Source: Psychromonas sp. 14N.309.X.WAT.B.A12 (GTDB lineage Bacteria > Pseudomonadota > Gammaproteobacteria > Enterobacterales > Psychromonadaceae). From it: 64,000 bases of DNA. The notes under the pieces are model-generated. The model was given only the letters and a program-made list of their open reading frames with translations, was not told the DNA's origin and did no database searches. Location: positions 1-64,000 of the forward strand of contig NZ_JAPNXS010000014.1 of assembly GCF_030397575.1 (NCBI RefSeq), in the 5' to 3' direction. The stretch's first letter is position 1. Every line of letters starts with the position of its first letter. Positions 54,809 to 64,000 of the stretch are shown here, one piece after another. Both the position numbers and the translations under genes were made by a program.

Positions 54809-55885
54809 TTAAAACGCTAGCCCTTCAATTTTATATGTCGAGCCTATAACATCAGTACCACGCATTAAAATCGCAATACTTAGTTTTTCATAGACTTTAA
54901 ATACCATTAATTCACCCACACGTTCTGCTGGTAGGGTTAAATCAGGATCGCCGATTTGGTCAAAGGCATCACCATCATCTTGATAAATTATGTCATCATT
55001 TACCAGAATGGCTTGTCCTGAGCGTAAAATAGAGAACATTGAACCGATCTCTACGTCATCTCGTGACCCTTTATCAATCACCACAACATCCCATTTACCA
55101 ATTGCTGATGGCCCATTTAACGATGATAAAATGTGACCTTTTAATGATTTACTTACTGGCTTAGGAATGAAATAAGCTGGTAATGTTTCATATTCAGGAA
55201 TCGGCAAGATTAAGTCACCTTGGCGCGCTTCTCTAGAGCTTCTAATCAAGCTTAGTGGAGTTACCTTATCTGTTTTATCAACATTAGGGCTTTGTGACAC
55301 TTGCGCTTGACCGATAAAGAGTAGTTCAGAGCCTAAATTTTCGCTATATTTTCCCTTGAAGTTATCGCCTAAACGGTAGATTCCATACAATTTATTCTCA
55401 TCATATTGGCCTTGACCGTAAAAAATATCACCTTCAAAGAAACGTGGCGAACCAACTGCATCGCCTAATACTTTAGGTGAATCCTCTACTAACTCAGGCG
55501 CAATAACATGGTCTTTTGTTAAAAAGGCTGACAATCTATTCAGTGGAATGATAGGAATAGCTTGGTCTTTATCTTGAATGCGTGGTGTTGGAGAAAGCTT
55601 TTTAAGGCGTTTACGGGATAGTCGTGGTTCACCATCAACCCAGATAAGATTTAATACATCACCAGGGTAAATAAGGTGTGGATTTTCAATTTGGTTGTTG
55701 TTTTCCCATAGACGAGGCCATAACCAGGGACTATTTAAAAACAGTGCTGAGATGTCCCATAGTGTATCTCCTTTTTTCACTGTATATGTTTCTGGATGAT
55801 CTGCTTTTAGTTTCAGCGTGTCAGCAAGCGCCGTCATTGATAACACAACACCAATGAGGAGCGATGCAATAAGTTTTAATTTCAT
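54809..55885 (-). CDS. Secreted LysM-domain protein
   Basis: The 358-residue precursor has a signal peptide (to about residue 21, MTALA-DT). A LysM domain follows at about 33-82 (YTVKKGDTLWDISALFLNSPWLWPRLW ... NPHLIYPGDVL), expected to bind peptidoglycan. The rest (about 100-358) is a beta-rich region without a family I can name, containing GKWDVVVIDKGSRDDVEIGSMFSILRSG. Genes of this kind commonly lie between def and dprA in gammaproteobacteria. It is divergent from def and 24 bases upstream of dprA. Confidence 0.9.
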   Translation of the reverse strand: MKLKLIASLLIGVVLSMTALADTLKLKADHPETYTVKKGDTLWDISALFLNSPWLWPRLWENNNQIENPHLIYPGDVLNLIWVDGEPRLSRKRLKKLSPTPRIQDKDQAIPIIPLNRLSAFLTKDHVIAPELVEDSPKVLGDAVGSPRFFEGDIFYGQGQYDENKLYGIYRLGDNFKGKYSENLGSELLFIGQAQVSQSPNVDKTDKVTPLSLIRSSREARQGDLILPIPEYETLPAYFIPKPVSKSLKGHILSSLNGPSAIGKWDVVVIDKGSRDDVEIGSMFSILRSGQAILVNDDIIYQDDGDAFDQIGDPDLTLPAERVGELMVFKVYEKLSIAILMRGTDVIGSTYKIEGLAF

Positions 55886-55979
55886 AACAATCCTTGCTCT
55901 GTGATTAATAAAACTGTTTTTTATAATAGGAAATGACTAGAATTAACTTTTTAACATTAATTATGAGAGCGATAATACC

Positions 55980-56492
55980 ATGGCTTTACTCGAAGTATTA
56001 CATTTTCCAGATGATCGTTTAAGAACGGTTGCTAAACCTGTCGAAGAGATCACCCCTGAAATCAAGCAATTCGCTGCAGATATGATTGAAACCATGTATG
56101 ACGAAGATGGTGTCGGCCTTGCTGCAACGCAAGTAAATGTACATCAACGTATTGTGGTTATTGATGTCTCTGCTGAACGCAATCAACCACTAGTATTGAT
56201 CAACCCAACTATTTTAGAAAGTGATGGTGTTGAAATTTCTGAAGAAGGTTGTCTATCTGTACCAGAAACTAATGCTGAAGTGCAACGTGCTGAATTTGTT
56301 ACTTTAGAATATCAAGATTTAGATGGTGAAACACAAGTTGTTAAAGCTGACGGTTTATTTGCGGTATGTATTCAACATGAATTAGATCATTTAAAAGGTA
56401 AACTATTCATTGATTACCTTTCACCGTTTAAGCAAAAGCGCGTTAAAGCAAAATTAGAAAAACTAAAACGTCAGCAGAAAAAATTCTCATAA
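55980..56492 (+). CDS. def: Peptide deformylase
   Basis: Def removes the formyl group from nascent N-terminal methionine. The protein has 170 residues (E. coli 169). The three metal motifs are present: GVGLAATQV near 45-53, EEGCLSVP near 88-95 (metal Cys) and [12 protein letters not shown] near 132-143 (HExxH). It is followed by fmt after 29 bases, the usual pair. It is divergent from the LysM gene. Confidence 0.97.
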   Translation: MALLEVLHFPDDRLRTVAKPVEEITPEIKQFAADMIETMYDEDGVGLAATQVNVHQRIVVIDVSAERNQPLVLINPTILESDGVEISEEGCLSVPETNAEVQRAEFVTLEYQDLDGETQVVKADGLFAVCIQHELDHLKGKLFIDYLSPFKQKRVKAKLEKLKRQQKKFS

Positions 56493-56521
56493 TTATTCAT
56501 TCAACGGTTTAAGGTTATTTT

Positions 56522-57475
56522 GTGGAAAAACTAAAACTCATTTTTGCAGGCACCCCTGATTTTGCTGCTAACCATTTGCAAGCATTGATTGATGCTAAGT
56601 TTGATATAGTCGGAGTATATAGTCAGCCTGACCGCCCAGCTGGGCGTGGCAAAAAACTCACGGCTAGCGCTGTTAAAGAAGTGGCTTTAGCGAATGATAT
56701 TGCAGTTTATCAACCAGAAAACTTTAAACAAGCTGAGAGTGTTGAGCAATTAGCTTCATTAAATGCAGATTTAATGATCGTCGTCGCTTATGGTTTAATT
56801 TTACCAACTAGCGTGTTAACTACACCTCGCTTAGGTTGTTTAAACGTACACGGCTCATTATTGCCAAGATGGCGAGGGGCTGCACCTTTCCAACGCGCCA
56901 TTTGGGCAGGCGATAAAGAAACAGGTGTGACCATCATGCAAATGGACGAAGGTTTAGATACTGGAGACATGCTGAAAAAAGTCAGCTGCCCGATTGATGC
57001 CCATGAAACTAGTGCCTCTTTATATGCAAAAGTCGCAGAGCAAGCACCGTCAGTATTGATTGATACTATTAAACAGTTACAAGCTGGTGAATTAGTTGCT
57101 GAAAAGCAAGACGAAAGCGCTGCGACCTACGCTAAAAAATTAAGTAAAGCAGAAGCTCAAATCAATTGGCAAGATGAAGCGCAATTTATCGATCGCTGTA
57201 TTCGTGCCTTCAATCCTTGGCCTATTAGCCACTTTCAATGGGCAGGACAGGTAATAAAAGTACACCAAGCTAAACTTATTGACGCTGAGACAACTGCATC
57301 AGCTGGCTCGGTAATAAAAGTCGATAAACAAGGTATTCAAGTTGCGACGGGCAAAGGTGTTTTAAATTTAGAAGTTATCCAATTAGCAGGCAAAAAAGCG
57401 ATGCCTGTCGCGGATGTTTTAAACTCTCGTCATGATCTGTTTAGTACATCAAGCAACTTACTCGAACAAGGTTAA
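56522..57475 (+). CDS. fmt: Methionyl-tRNA formyltransferase
   Basis: Fmt formylates initiator Met-tRNA. The protein has 317 residues (E. coli 315). The catalytic region shows the SLLPRWRGAAPFQRAIWAGD stretch near 111-130, VHGSLLP, and MDEGLDTGDML near 141-151; a C-terminal tRNA-binding beta domain follows from about 205. The start is GTG at 56522. It is 5 bases upstream of rsmB. Confidence 0.97.
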   Translation: MEKLKLIFAGTPDFAANHLQALIDAKFDIVGVYSQPDRPAGRGKKLTASAVKEVALANDIAVYQPENFKQAESVEQLASLNADLMIVVAYGLILPTSVLTTPRLGCLNVHGSLLPRWRGAAPFQRAIWAGDKETGVTIMQMDEGLDTGDMLKKVSCPIDAHETSASLYAKVAEQAPSVLIDTIKQLQAGELVAEKQDESAATYAKKLSKAEAQINWQDEAQFIDRCIRAFNPWPISHFQWAGQVIKVHQAKLIDAETTASAGSVIKVDKQGIQVATGKGVLNLEVIQLAGKKAMPVADVLNSRHDLFSTSSNLLEQG

Positions 57476-57480
57476 TAATA

Positions 57481-58779
57481 ATGAATGTACGTGCGATTGC
57501 CGCTAAAGTATTAAATCAAGTGGTAGAAAAGGGGCAATCGTTATCACAAGCATTGCCAGCCATACAACAAGAGCTCACACCTAAAGATAAAGGGCTAGTA
57601 CAAATGCTCTGTTACGGTGTACTACGTACTTTGCCTCGCTTAGATTTCTTTTGTCGCTCATTAATGAAAAAACCATTAACGGGTAAACAACGTGATTTGC
57701 ACTTTTTAATTTTAGTAGGAATGTATCAATTACTGTATACCCGTATTCCAAGCCATGCGGCAGTAGGTGAAACAGTAAATGGTGCAAAAGCACTAAAGAA
57801 ACCAGCCTTAAAAGGGATGATTAATGGCGTATTAAGAAGTTTTTTACGTGAACAAGAAGCCTTGATTGAGCAAGCAGATCAACAACCTGCTTTATTATAT
57901 TGCCACCCAAGCTGGTTAGTTAAACGTCTGCAGGCAGCCTATGGTGAAGAAAAAGCCGCCGAGATAATGACTGAAAACAACCAACAAGCACCGATGTGGT
58001 TACGTGTTAATGCGCGTTTTCATGATCGTGAGCAATACCTTGCATTATTAACAGCGCAAGATAAGCAAGCTGAAGGTACTGATAACAATGACAATGCGCT
58101 TTGTTTAGAAAGTGCTTGTGATGTTTATCAATTACCTGGCTTTGAAGATGGCTGGGTGTCTGTGCAAGATGGGGCGGCACAGTTAGCGGCACATTATTTA
58201 GAAGCGCAACCAAATGAGCTGATTTTAGATGCATGTTCAGCACCGGGAGGTAAAACTGTTCACACATTAGAGCTACAACCTGAGCTTAAACAGATGGTTG
58301 CCGTGGACTTTGATGAGAAACGTTTATTGCGCGTGCAGGAAAACCTTGATCGATTAAATCTACAAGCAACCGTGATCCATGGTGATGCCTCTAAGCCAGA
58401 CGAATGGTGGTCAGGTGAACAGTTTGACCGTATATTATGCGATGCACCTTGTAGTGCAACAGGTGTGATCCGTCGTCACCCAGATATCCGTTGGTTACGT
58501 CGTGATAGTGATATCAATGACCTAGTATCATTGCAACAAGATATTCTGCAGGCATTATGGAAAAAACTGAAACCGGGTGGGGTATTATTATATGCAACAT
58601 GCTCAATTTTACCCGATGAAAATGATTTACAAATCGAACGTTTTTTAGCATCCACTAGTGATGCCTCATTGATTCCTTTATCAAGTAAGGTCAATGACAC
58701 GGTTTGTCAGCGTCAAATTTTGCCAAATGAGCAAAAAATGGATGGTTTCTATTACGCGAAACTACAAAAAGCGTTATAA
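57481..58779 (+). CDS. rsmB: 16S rRNA (cytosine967-C5)-methyltransferase RsmB (Sun)
   Basis: RsmB methylates C5 of C967 in 16S rRNA. The protein has 432 residues (E. coli 429). An N-terminal NusB-like RNA-binding domain (about 1-130) precedes the methyltransferase domain with LDACSAPGGKT near 254-264, the catalytic region DAPCSATGVIRRHPDIRWLR near 321-340 and the second Cys in YATCSI near 371-376. The gene follows fmt by 5 bases and precedes trkA. Confidence 0.96.
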   Translation: MNVRAIAAKVLNQVVEKGQSLSQALPAIQQELTPKDKGLVQMLCYGVLRTLPRLDFFCRSLMKKPLTGKQRDLHFLILVGMYQLLYTRIPSHAAVGETVNGAKALKKPALKGMINGVLRSFLREQEALIEQADQQPALLYCHPSWLVKRLQAAYGEEKAAEIMTENNQQAPMWLRVNARFHDREQYLALLTAQDKQAEGTDNNDNALCLESACDVYQLPGFEDGWVSVQDGAAQLAAHYLEAQPNELILDACSAPGGKTVHTLELQPELKQMVAVDFDEKRLLRVQENLDRLNLQATVIHGDASKPDEWWSGEQFDRILCDAPCSATGVIRRHPDIRWLRRDSDINDLVSLQQDILQALWKKLKPGGVLLYATCSILPDENDLQIERFLASTSDASLIPLSSKVNDTVCQRQILPNEQKMDGFYYAKLQKAL

Positions 58780-58823
58780 AACGATATCAACGACAATAGT
58801 CTATCGATAACTAGTGAGACGAA

Positions 58824-60200
58824 ATGAAAATTATTATTTTAGGTGCAGGACAAGTAGGCGCTTCTTTAGCTGAAAATTTAGTTGGCGAAAATAACGATAT
58901 CACAGTGGTTGATGAAAACCATGAAGCCTTACAAGAGTTACAAGACCGTTTTGATTTACGTGTAATACAAGGTAGTGCGTCGTGTCCTACTACGTTAGGC
59001 AATGCTGGAGCAGTGGATGCTGATATGTTGATCGCTGTGACCAATAGCGATGAAATCAACATGGTTGCCTGTCAAATTGCGTTTACCTTATTTAACGTGC
59101 CTAAAAAAATAGCCCGTATTCGCTCACAAACCGTGGTGATGCATGAACAAGAGTTATTTAATAAAGATGCCTTTCCAATTGACCACATTATAGCACCTGA
59201 GAAGTTAGTAAGTGATTACATTGCTCAGTTGATTGAGTATCCAGGGGCTCTGCAAGTGGCTAACTTTGCTAATGGTAAAGTAGGTTTAGTTGCTATTCGT
59301 GCTTATTACGGTGGTTCGCTGGTGGGTAATGCTATTTCAGCATTAAAAGAGCATATGCCTAATATCGAAGCACGTGTCGCTGCCATTTTTAGACGTGGTA
59401 AAGCGATTCGTCCACAGGGCACTACGATTATTGAAGCTGATGATGAAGTGTTCTTTATCACCGCCAGCCCAAATATTCGCGCGATCATGGGGGAGATGCA
59501 GAAACTAGAGCATCCTTATAAGCGTATTATGATTGTTGGCGGTGGGTATATTGGTGAAAGCCTTGCGAAACGTTTGGAAAAAGAAAATTCGGTCAAACTG
59601 ATTGAAAAAAACTTCCGACGTGCAGAGCACTTATCTGAAACCTTATCTAATACCATTGTTTTCTGTGGTGATTCATCAGATCAAGACCTGTTATTAGAAG
59701 AGCATATCGATCAAACAGATTTGTTTATTACTGTGACCAATGACGATGAAGCGAATATCATGTCTGCGATGCTAGCGAAGCGTCTTGGTGCTCGTAAAGC
59801 TATGGTACTGATTCAACGTACTGCCTATGTTGACTTGATCCAAGGTAATATTTTGGATATTGCTATTTCCCCACAACAAGCGACGTTATCCGCGCTGTTA
59901 ACCCATGTACGTAAAGCTGATTTAAAACACGTTTATTCATTACGCGAAGGCTTAGCTGAAGCCATTGAAATTGTTGCTCGTGGCGATAATATGACATCAA
60001 AAGTAGTGGGCAAAGAGATTTCACAATTAAAACTACCAAAAGGAACCAGTGTTGGTGCGATTGTACGTGAAGAACAAGTATTAATTGCCCATGATGATAC
60101 CGTGATAGAAACTGATGACCACGTGATCCTATTCCTAGTGAATAAGAAGTACATCAGTGATATCGAAAAACTATTCCAACCTAGTCCGTTCTTCCTGTAA
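58824..60200 (+). CDS. trkA: Trk potassium uptake regulatory protein TrkA
   Basis: TrkA is the cytoplasmic NAD(H)-binding gating subunit of the Trk K+ transporter. The protein has 458 residues, as in E. coli. Two RCK units are present: the first opens with [15 protein letters not shown] (about 5-19), the second with [16 protein letters not shown] near 236-251. Each is followed by a TrkA-C domain. It is 10 bases upstream of trkH, which encodes the membrane partner. Confidence 0.97.
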   Translation: MKIIILGAGQVGASLAENLVGENNDITVVDENHEALQELQDRFDLRVIQGSASCPTTLGNAGAVDADMLIAVTNSDEINMVACQIAFTLFNVPKKIARIRSQTVVMHEQELFNKDAFPIDHIIAPEKLVSDYIAQLIEYPGALQVANFANGKVGLVAIRAYYGGSLVGNAISALKEHMPNIEARVAAIFRRGKAIRPQGTTIIEADDEVFFITASPNIRAIMGEMQKLEHPYKRIMIVGGGYIGESLAKRLEKENSVKLIEKNFRRAEHLSETLSNTIVFCGDSSDQDLLLEEHIDQTDLFITVTNDDEANIMSAMLAKRLGARKAMVLIQRTAYVDLIQGNILDIAISPQQATLSALLTHVRKADLKHVYSLREGLAEAIEIVARGDNMTSKVVGKEISQLKLPKGTSVGAIVREEQVLIAHDDTVIETDDHVILFLVNKKYISDIEKLFQPSPFFL

Positions 60201-60210
60201 GCAGTAAACA

Positions 60211-61656
60211 ATGACTTATCGTCCACTGTTTTTTATTACTGGACTAGTACTGTCAAAAATGGCAGTGTTTATGTACTTCCCGATGATATTGGCTTTTTAC
60301 ACCGCTACCTTTGGTGGTATGGAATTTTTATTATCGATAGTGATCACTCACCTTGCTTCAATCGTTTTCTTATATTTTGGTGGTGAGAAACAACGTTCTC
60401 ATCTAGGTGTCAGGGAGATGTTCCTACTCACCACGGGAGTATGGATTCTGGCGAGCTTATTTGCCGCGTTACCCTTTGTATTTATAGAGCATATTAGTTA
60501 TAGCGATGCCTTTTTTGAGACCATGTCTGGCATCACTACTACTGGTAGTACCGTATTACATGGCTTAGATTCCATGCATCATAGTATTCTACTTTGGCGT
60601 TCAATTTTACAATGGTTAGGTGGCGTTGGTTTTATCGTGATGGGGGTTGCGATTTTACCTTTCTTAAATGTGGGTGGTATGCGCTTATTCCAAACGGAAT
60701 CTTCAGATTGGTCTGAAAAGTCTGCATCTAAAACGCGCCAGGTTGCCTTGGATATTTTAATGGTTTATATCACCCTAACCATCGCTTGTTATATTGGTTA
60801 TCGTTTATCTGGAATGGAAAATTTTGATGCGGTTAACCATGCCATGACCACTATCTCTACGGGGGGTTACTCAACCTCCGATAGTTCTATGGGGCACTTC
60901 TCTCATTTTGCTCATTGGAATGCTATTGTTTTCATGTTTTTAGGCGGCATACCTTTTCTCTTAATGATTAAAAGTATGCAGCAAAAGTCTTTAACACCAT
61001 TGTGGCAAGATGCGCAAATACAAGGTTTTGCTAAGTTAATTATTGCTTGTACCTTAAGCTTAACAGTCTACCTTGTTAATTCTGGGCAGTTTATGTGGTT
61101 AGATGCCTTGCGTTTAAGTATGTTTAATGTGGTCTCTGTCATTACGACAACAGGCTTTGGTTTAGATGACTTCTTAACTTGGGGTGACTTTAGTGTTGTG
61201 GTGTTTGCTGGGTTATTATTTTCAGGGGCATGTTCAGGCTCAACATCTGGTGGCATTAAAATTTTTCGTTTTCAAATTGCCTTTAGTTTATTACAACGTC
61301 AACTGATGCTACTAATGCATCCACATGCGTTATTCCCTCAAAAATACAATAATCGTAAAGTCAGTGATGAGATTTTACGTTCTTTAGTTGCGTTTATTCT
61401 CGCTTATATGGCGACGATTGCTGTGTCCACGTTATTGTTAACCGCATTTGGCTCAGAGGCTATGATTTCTCTAACTGCTTCTATAACCGCAGTATCAAAT
61501 GTTGGACCTGGGTTAGTGCCTGCAATCGGTCCATCAGGTAATTTTGCTGACTTTCCTAATGCATCGAAATGGGTGTTATCGATTGGAATGTTAATGGGAC
61601 GCTTAGAGATTTTGACCGTTGCCGTGATGCTGACACGACACTTCTGGCGTCGTTAA
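60211..61656 (+). CDS. trkH: Trk potassium transporter membrane subunit TrkH
   Basis: TrkH is the ion-conducting subunit in the inner membrane. The protein has 481 residues (E. coli 483). Four pore loops can be seen, with the filter glycines in SGITTTGSTVL near 108-118, TISTGGYST near 216-224, ITTTGFGLDD near 309-318 and SNVGPGLVPAIGPSG near 428-442. Together with TrkA it forms a complete low-affinity K+ uptake system. Confidence 0.97.
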   Translation: MTYRPLFFITGLVLSKMAVFMYFPMILAFYTATFGGMEFLLSIVITHLASIVFLYFGGEKQRSHLGVREMFLLTTGVWILASLFAALPFVFIEHISYSDAFFETMSGITTTGSTVLHGLDSMHHSILLWRSILQWLGGVGFIVMGVAILPFLNVGGMRLFQTESSDWSEKSASKTRQVALDILMVYITLTIACYIGYRLSGMENFDAVNHAMTTISTGGYSTSDSSMGHFSHFAHWNAIVFMFLGGIPFLLMIKSMQQKSLTPLWQDAQIQGFAKLIIACTLSLTVYLVNSGQFMWLDALRLSMFNVVSVITTTGFGLDDFLTWGDFSVVVFAGLLFSGACSGSTSGGIKIFRFQIAFSLLQRQLMLLMHPHALFPQKYNNRKVSDEILRSLVAFILAYMATIAVSTLLLTAFGSEAMISLTASITAVSNVGPGLVPAIGPSGNFADFPNASKWVLSIGMLMGRLEILTVAVMLTRHFWRR

Positions 61657-61715
61657 ATTTTTGGATTCCTTCAACTTATATATGCTTCAACATTACGCGT
61701 TCGCTGCAAAGGTAA

Positions 61716-62606
61716 ATGATGATTAATCAAAAACATTTAAATACATTTATAACACTAGCGGAAACTCGCCATTTCACTCAAACGGCAGAGCGTTTATTCA
61801 TGACGCAGCCTGGTGTGACGCAACATATTAAAAAACTTGAGAAGCACTTTAATACTTTGTTGTTAGAGCGTTATGGTAAACAGTTTGAGTTAACCTTAGC
61901 GGGTGAGAAACTTTATCAAACTGCATTAACCATGCGTGAGCTAGAAGCGCAGTTAAACGAACAAATTAACCATGATGAAATGACCAAAGGGATATGCTCA
62001 ATAGCCTGTTCTGGCGCATTAGCTAACCTGTTGTATCCTCACTTTGTTCAACAACAGACTATTCATCCTGAGTTGAGTGTATTTGTTGAAGCTGCACCCA
62101 ATAAGAACATCATTGCTGATTTGCTAAGTAACAAAGTTGATCTAGGCATTGTGACCATAGAAAGCTCTCATGAACAACTCAAGCAAACCTTAGTGGGAGT
62201 TGAAGAGCTACAGCTGGTGTTGCCGGCAAGTGTGAAGCTTGAAGGTGCATTTAGTTTTGAGGATTTGAACCAAATTGGCTTTATCAACCACCCAGACGGA
62301 CTGCACTTTGCTGAAAAGGTGTTATCGGTTAATTTTAAAGCAGATTATAAAGGTCCAAACAGCTTAACGATTAAAGGTTATGTTAATCAACTGCAACAGA
62401 TTCTATTACCGGTAGCGAAAGGGGTTGGTTATACCGTCTTAGCAAAAAGCACCGTTGAGCAATTTCAGCAACAATCATTATTGCAAGTCTTACCATTACA
62501 GCATGTTATTCAAGATTCGCTGTATTTAACGCAGAAGCGTTACCGTCAGTTACCTGCGCGTTATCAATGGTTTGAAGATACAATCAAAACGTTGTTAAGT
62601 GATTGA
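61716..62606 (+). CDS. LysR-family transcriptional regulator
   Basis: The protein has 296 residues (295 if the second ATG at 61719 is used). The HTH region HLNTFITLAETRHFTQTAERLFMTQPGVTQHIKKLEKHFN (about 6-45) is typical; a substrate-binding-like domain follows. AAAGG lies just upstream. Its target is not evident: it follows trkH by 59 bases and its 3' end overlaps the convergent rmuC by 12 bases. Confidence 0.9.
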   Translation: MMINQKHLNTFITLAETRHFTQTAERLFMTQPGVTQHIKKLEKHFNTLLLERYGKQFELTLAGEKLYQTALTMRELEAQLNEQINHDEMTKGICSIACSGALANLLYPHFVQQQTIHPELSVFVEAAPNKNIIADLLSNKVDLGIVTIESSHEQLKQTLVGVEELQLVLPASVKLEGAFSFEDLNQIGFINHPDGLHFAEKVLSVNFKADYKGPNSLTIKGYVNQLQQILLPVAKGVGYTVLAKSTVEQFQQQSLLQVLPLQHVIQDSLYLTQKRYRQLPARYQWFEDTIKTLLSD

Positions 62607-63983
62607 ATTATTGTCGCTATTGGTACTGTTAGCCGGGTCACTTAACTGGTTATTGTCGGCGGTTAACTTATCCGCAATAGGGCGCTTAATAGGTACTCCA
62701 AGTCCCTTTAATTGCTCTGCTTGTTGAATCACATTACCACGACCATCACTTAGCTGTTTTAAAGCACTTTGGTAAGTTTTTTGAGCCTTATCTATCTGTG
62801 AGCCAACTTCTAAAAAGTTATCACTGAACAGGCGTAATTTATCGTATAGCTTGCTTGCTTGTTGTGCTATCAATTGGCCATTTTTTTCTTGGCGTTCAAA
62901 GCGCCATAGATTCTCGATAGTGCGTAGGGCAATCATCAAGTTGCTTGGACTAGCCAGTAAGATGTTATTATCCAATGCCAATTGCACTAAACTTGGATCA
63001 TGCTCCAAAGCCACAATAAAAGCAGGTTCAACGGCCACAAACAGTAATACATAATCTAAAGTATTCGCGCCAATTAAATCTTGGTAATCTTTTTTCCCTA
63101 AGCCTTTAATATGTTGTCTTATCGACAAACAATGTGCGTCAATCGCTTGTTTTTGCTCGCCAACATCTTGGCTATTAAAATAACGTTCATAAGCCACTAA
63201 AGACACTTTAGAGTCGATAATGATATTGCGGTTTTGTGGTAAGTTAACAATCACGTCAGGTAAAAAACGTTGGCCTTTACTGTCTTTTAAATTGACCTGA
63301 GTTTGGTATTCATGGCCTTCACGTAACCCCGAATTTTCTAAAATACGCTGTAGAACGACTTCACCCCAATTACCTTGCTGTTTGTTATCACCTTTTAAGG
63401 CATTCGTTAAGTTTTGTGTTTCTTGATGCATCAAACTATTCAAATTCGCGAGTTGATCGATTTCTCGTTTTAAATTAAAGCGCTCTTTACTTTCATTGAT
63501 GTAACAATCGCTGACTTGTTTTTTAAAGCCTTCTAACTGCGTGCTTAATGGGTCCAGCAGCTGTTTAATTGATTGTTCATTTAATTGTTTAAACTGTGTC
63601 GATTTATCGTTAAAGATACGTTGTGATAACACTTCAAATTGTTGGCTTAACTTCGCTTCAGTTGCCTGTTGATCGCGCAAACGTTGTTCACCTGCTTGTA
63701 AGCGAATGTCCGATTCTCTGACTCGTGTTGTTAGTTTATTAGCCTGCATTTGTAAGCTTTCATTATGTAATGATAAATCGCGCACTTTATCTTCAAGTAT
63801 TTGGTTTTGCTGCTCTTGCTGCGCTAAATGCTGCTCGGTGAGTTTCAAAGTTAGATATTGCTCTGCCTGTTGGCTTTTAACATTCGATAATCTGTTGAAT
63901 ACTAATAACAGCAGTACAATAAAAACAATGATGAAAATTGTTAATACAGCAAAAATATTGTCGGTTAATAACGCCACAGACAT
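62595..63983 (-). CDS. rmuC: DNA recombination protein RmuC homologue
   Basis: The protein has 462 residues (E. coli RmuC 475). An N-terminal membrane helix (about 9-30) is followed by a long coiled coil (about 35-120) and the RmuC domain (about 150-400) with GNWGEVVLQRILENSGLREGHEY, FLPDVIVNLP, DSKVSLVAYERYF and LLASPSNLMIALRTIENLWR. This domain is related to restriction-enzyme-fold nucleases. RmuC limits inversion at short inverted repeats in E. coli; the mechanism is unclear. The start lies 17 bases from the window end. Confidence 0.94.
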   Translation of the reverse strand: MSVALLTDNIFAVLTIFIIVFIVLLLLVFNRLSNVKSQQAEQYLTLKLTEQHLAQQEQQNQILEDKVRDLSLHNESLQMQANKLTTRVRESDIRLQAGEQRLRDQQATEAKLSQQFEVLSQRIFNDKSTQFKQLNEQSIKQLLDPLSTQLEGFKKQVSDCYINESKERFNLKREIDQLANLNSLMHQETQNLTNALKGDNKQQGNWGEVVLQRILENSGLREGHEYQTQVNLKDSKGQRFLPDVIVNLPQNRNIIIDSKVSLVAYERYFNSQDVGEQKQAIDAHCLSIRQHIKGLGKKDYQDLIGANTLDYVLLFVAVEPAFIVALEHDPSLVQLALDNNILLASPSNLMIALRTIENLWRFERQEKNGQLIAQQASKLYDKLRLFSDNFLEVGSQIDKAQKTYQSALKQLSDGRGNVIQQAEQLKGLGVPIKRPIADKLTADNNQLSDPANSTNSDNNSIT

Positions 63984-64000
63984 ACTAGTATTCCATTTTT

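Overview
The window is an AT-rich chromosomal segment from a gammaproteobacterium and holds its replication-origin region. Gene order (mioC-oriC-mnmG-rsmG-parA-parB-atpIBEFHAGDC and rpmH-rnpA-yidD-yidC-mnmE beside dnaA-dnaN-recF-gyrB) and protein sequences resemble marine relatives of Vibrio such as Psychromonas or Moritella. The genus is an inference from similarity I recognise, not from a search.

Layout. At 1-240 there are tandem stringent-type rRNA promoters reading leftwards out of the window; the 16S gene itself lies outside. mioC, an oriC of the E. coli type (DnaA boxes, nine GATC sites, an AT-rich stretch), mnmG, rsmG, parA and parB follow (355-5438). The complete F1Fo ATP synthase operon spans 5658-12583. 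Then come a tiny lipoprotein, a DUF2161-type protein, glyQS and avtA (12871-18674). An MCP and the gyrB-recF-dnaN-dnaA block run leftwards (18751-26945). rpmH-rnpA-yidD-yidC-mnmE runs rightwards (27462-31328), followed by a porin and a CsrB-like regulatory RNA. From 33280 to the end there are metabolic and housekeeping operons: pabA-argD, glpX, coaA, srkA-dsbA, a Fur-box-preceded SitABCD-type metal ABC transporter, aroE, a divergent LysR/MFS pair, purEK, tsaC-yrdD-smg-dprA, def-fmt-rsmB-trkA-trkH and rmuC.

How it works together. DnaA made at 26 kb acts on oriC at about 1 kb. ParA/ParB made at 4 kb should act on four parS sites clustered at 17.1-23.3 kb, one of them inside the recF coding sequence. 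The CsrB-like RNA at about 32.8-33.2 kb carries more than twenty GGA motifs, at least six in hairpin loops, and is expected to titrate the translational regulator CsrA.

Most notable points: the CsrB-like RNA; the parS cluster, including a 28-bp perfect palindrome that could double as the avtA terminator; a metal-permease gene (sitD-like) interrupted by an in-frame TAA at codon 18; and dprA, whose conserved N-terminal region extends 65 codons upstream of any usual start codon, so that it either starts at ATT or has lost its start. I found no mobile elements, CRISPR arrays, tRNA genes or clearly novel multi-gene system; the region is mostly conserved core genome.
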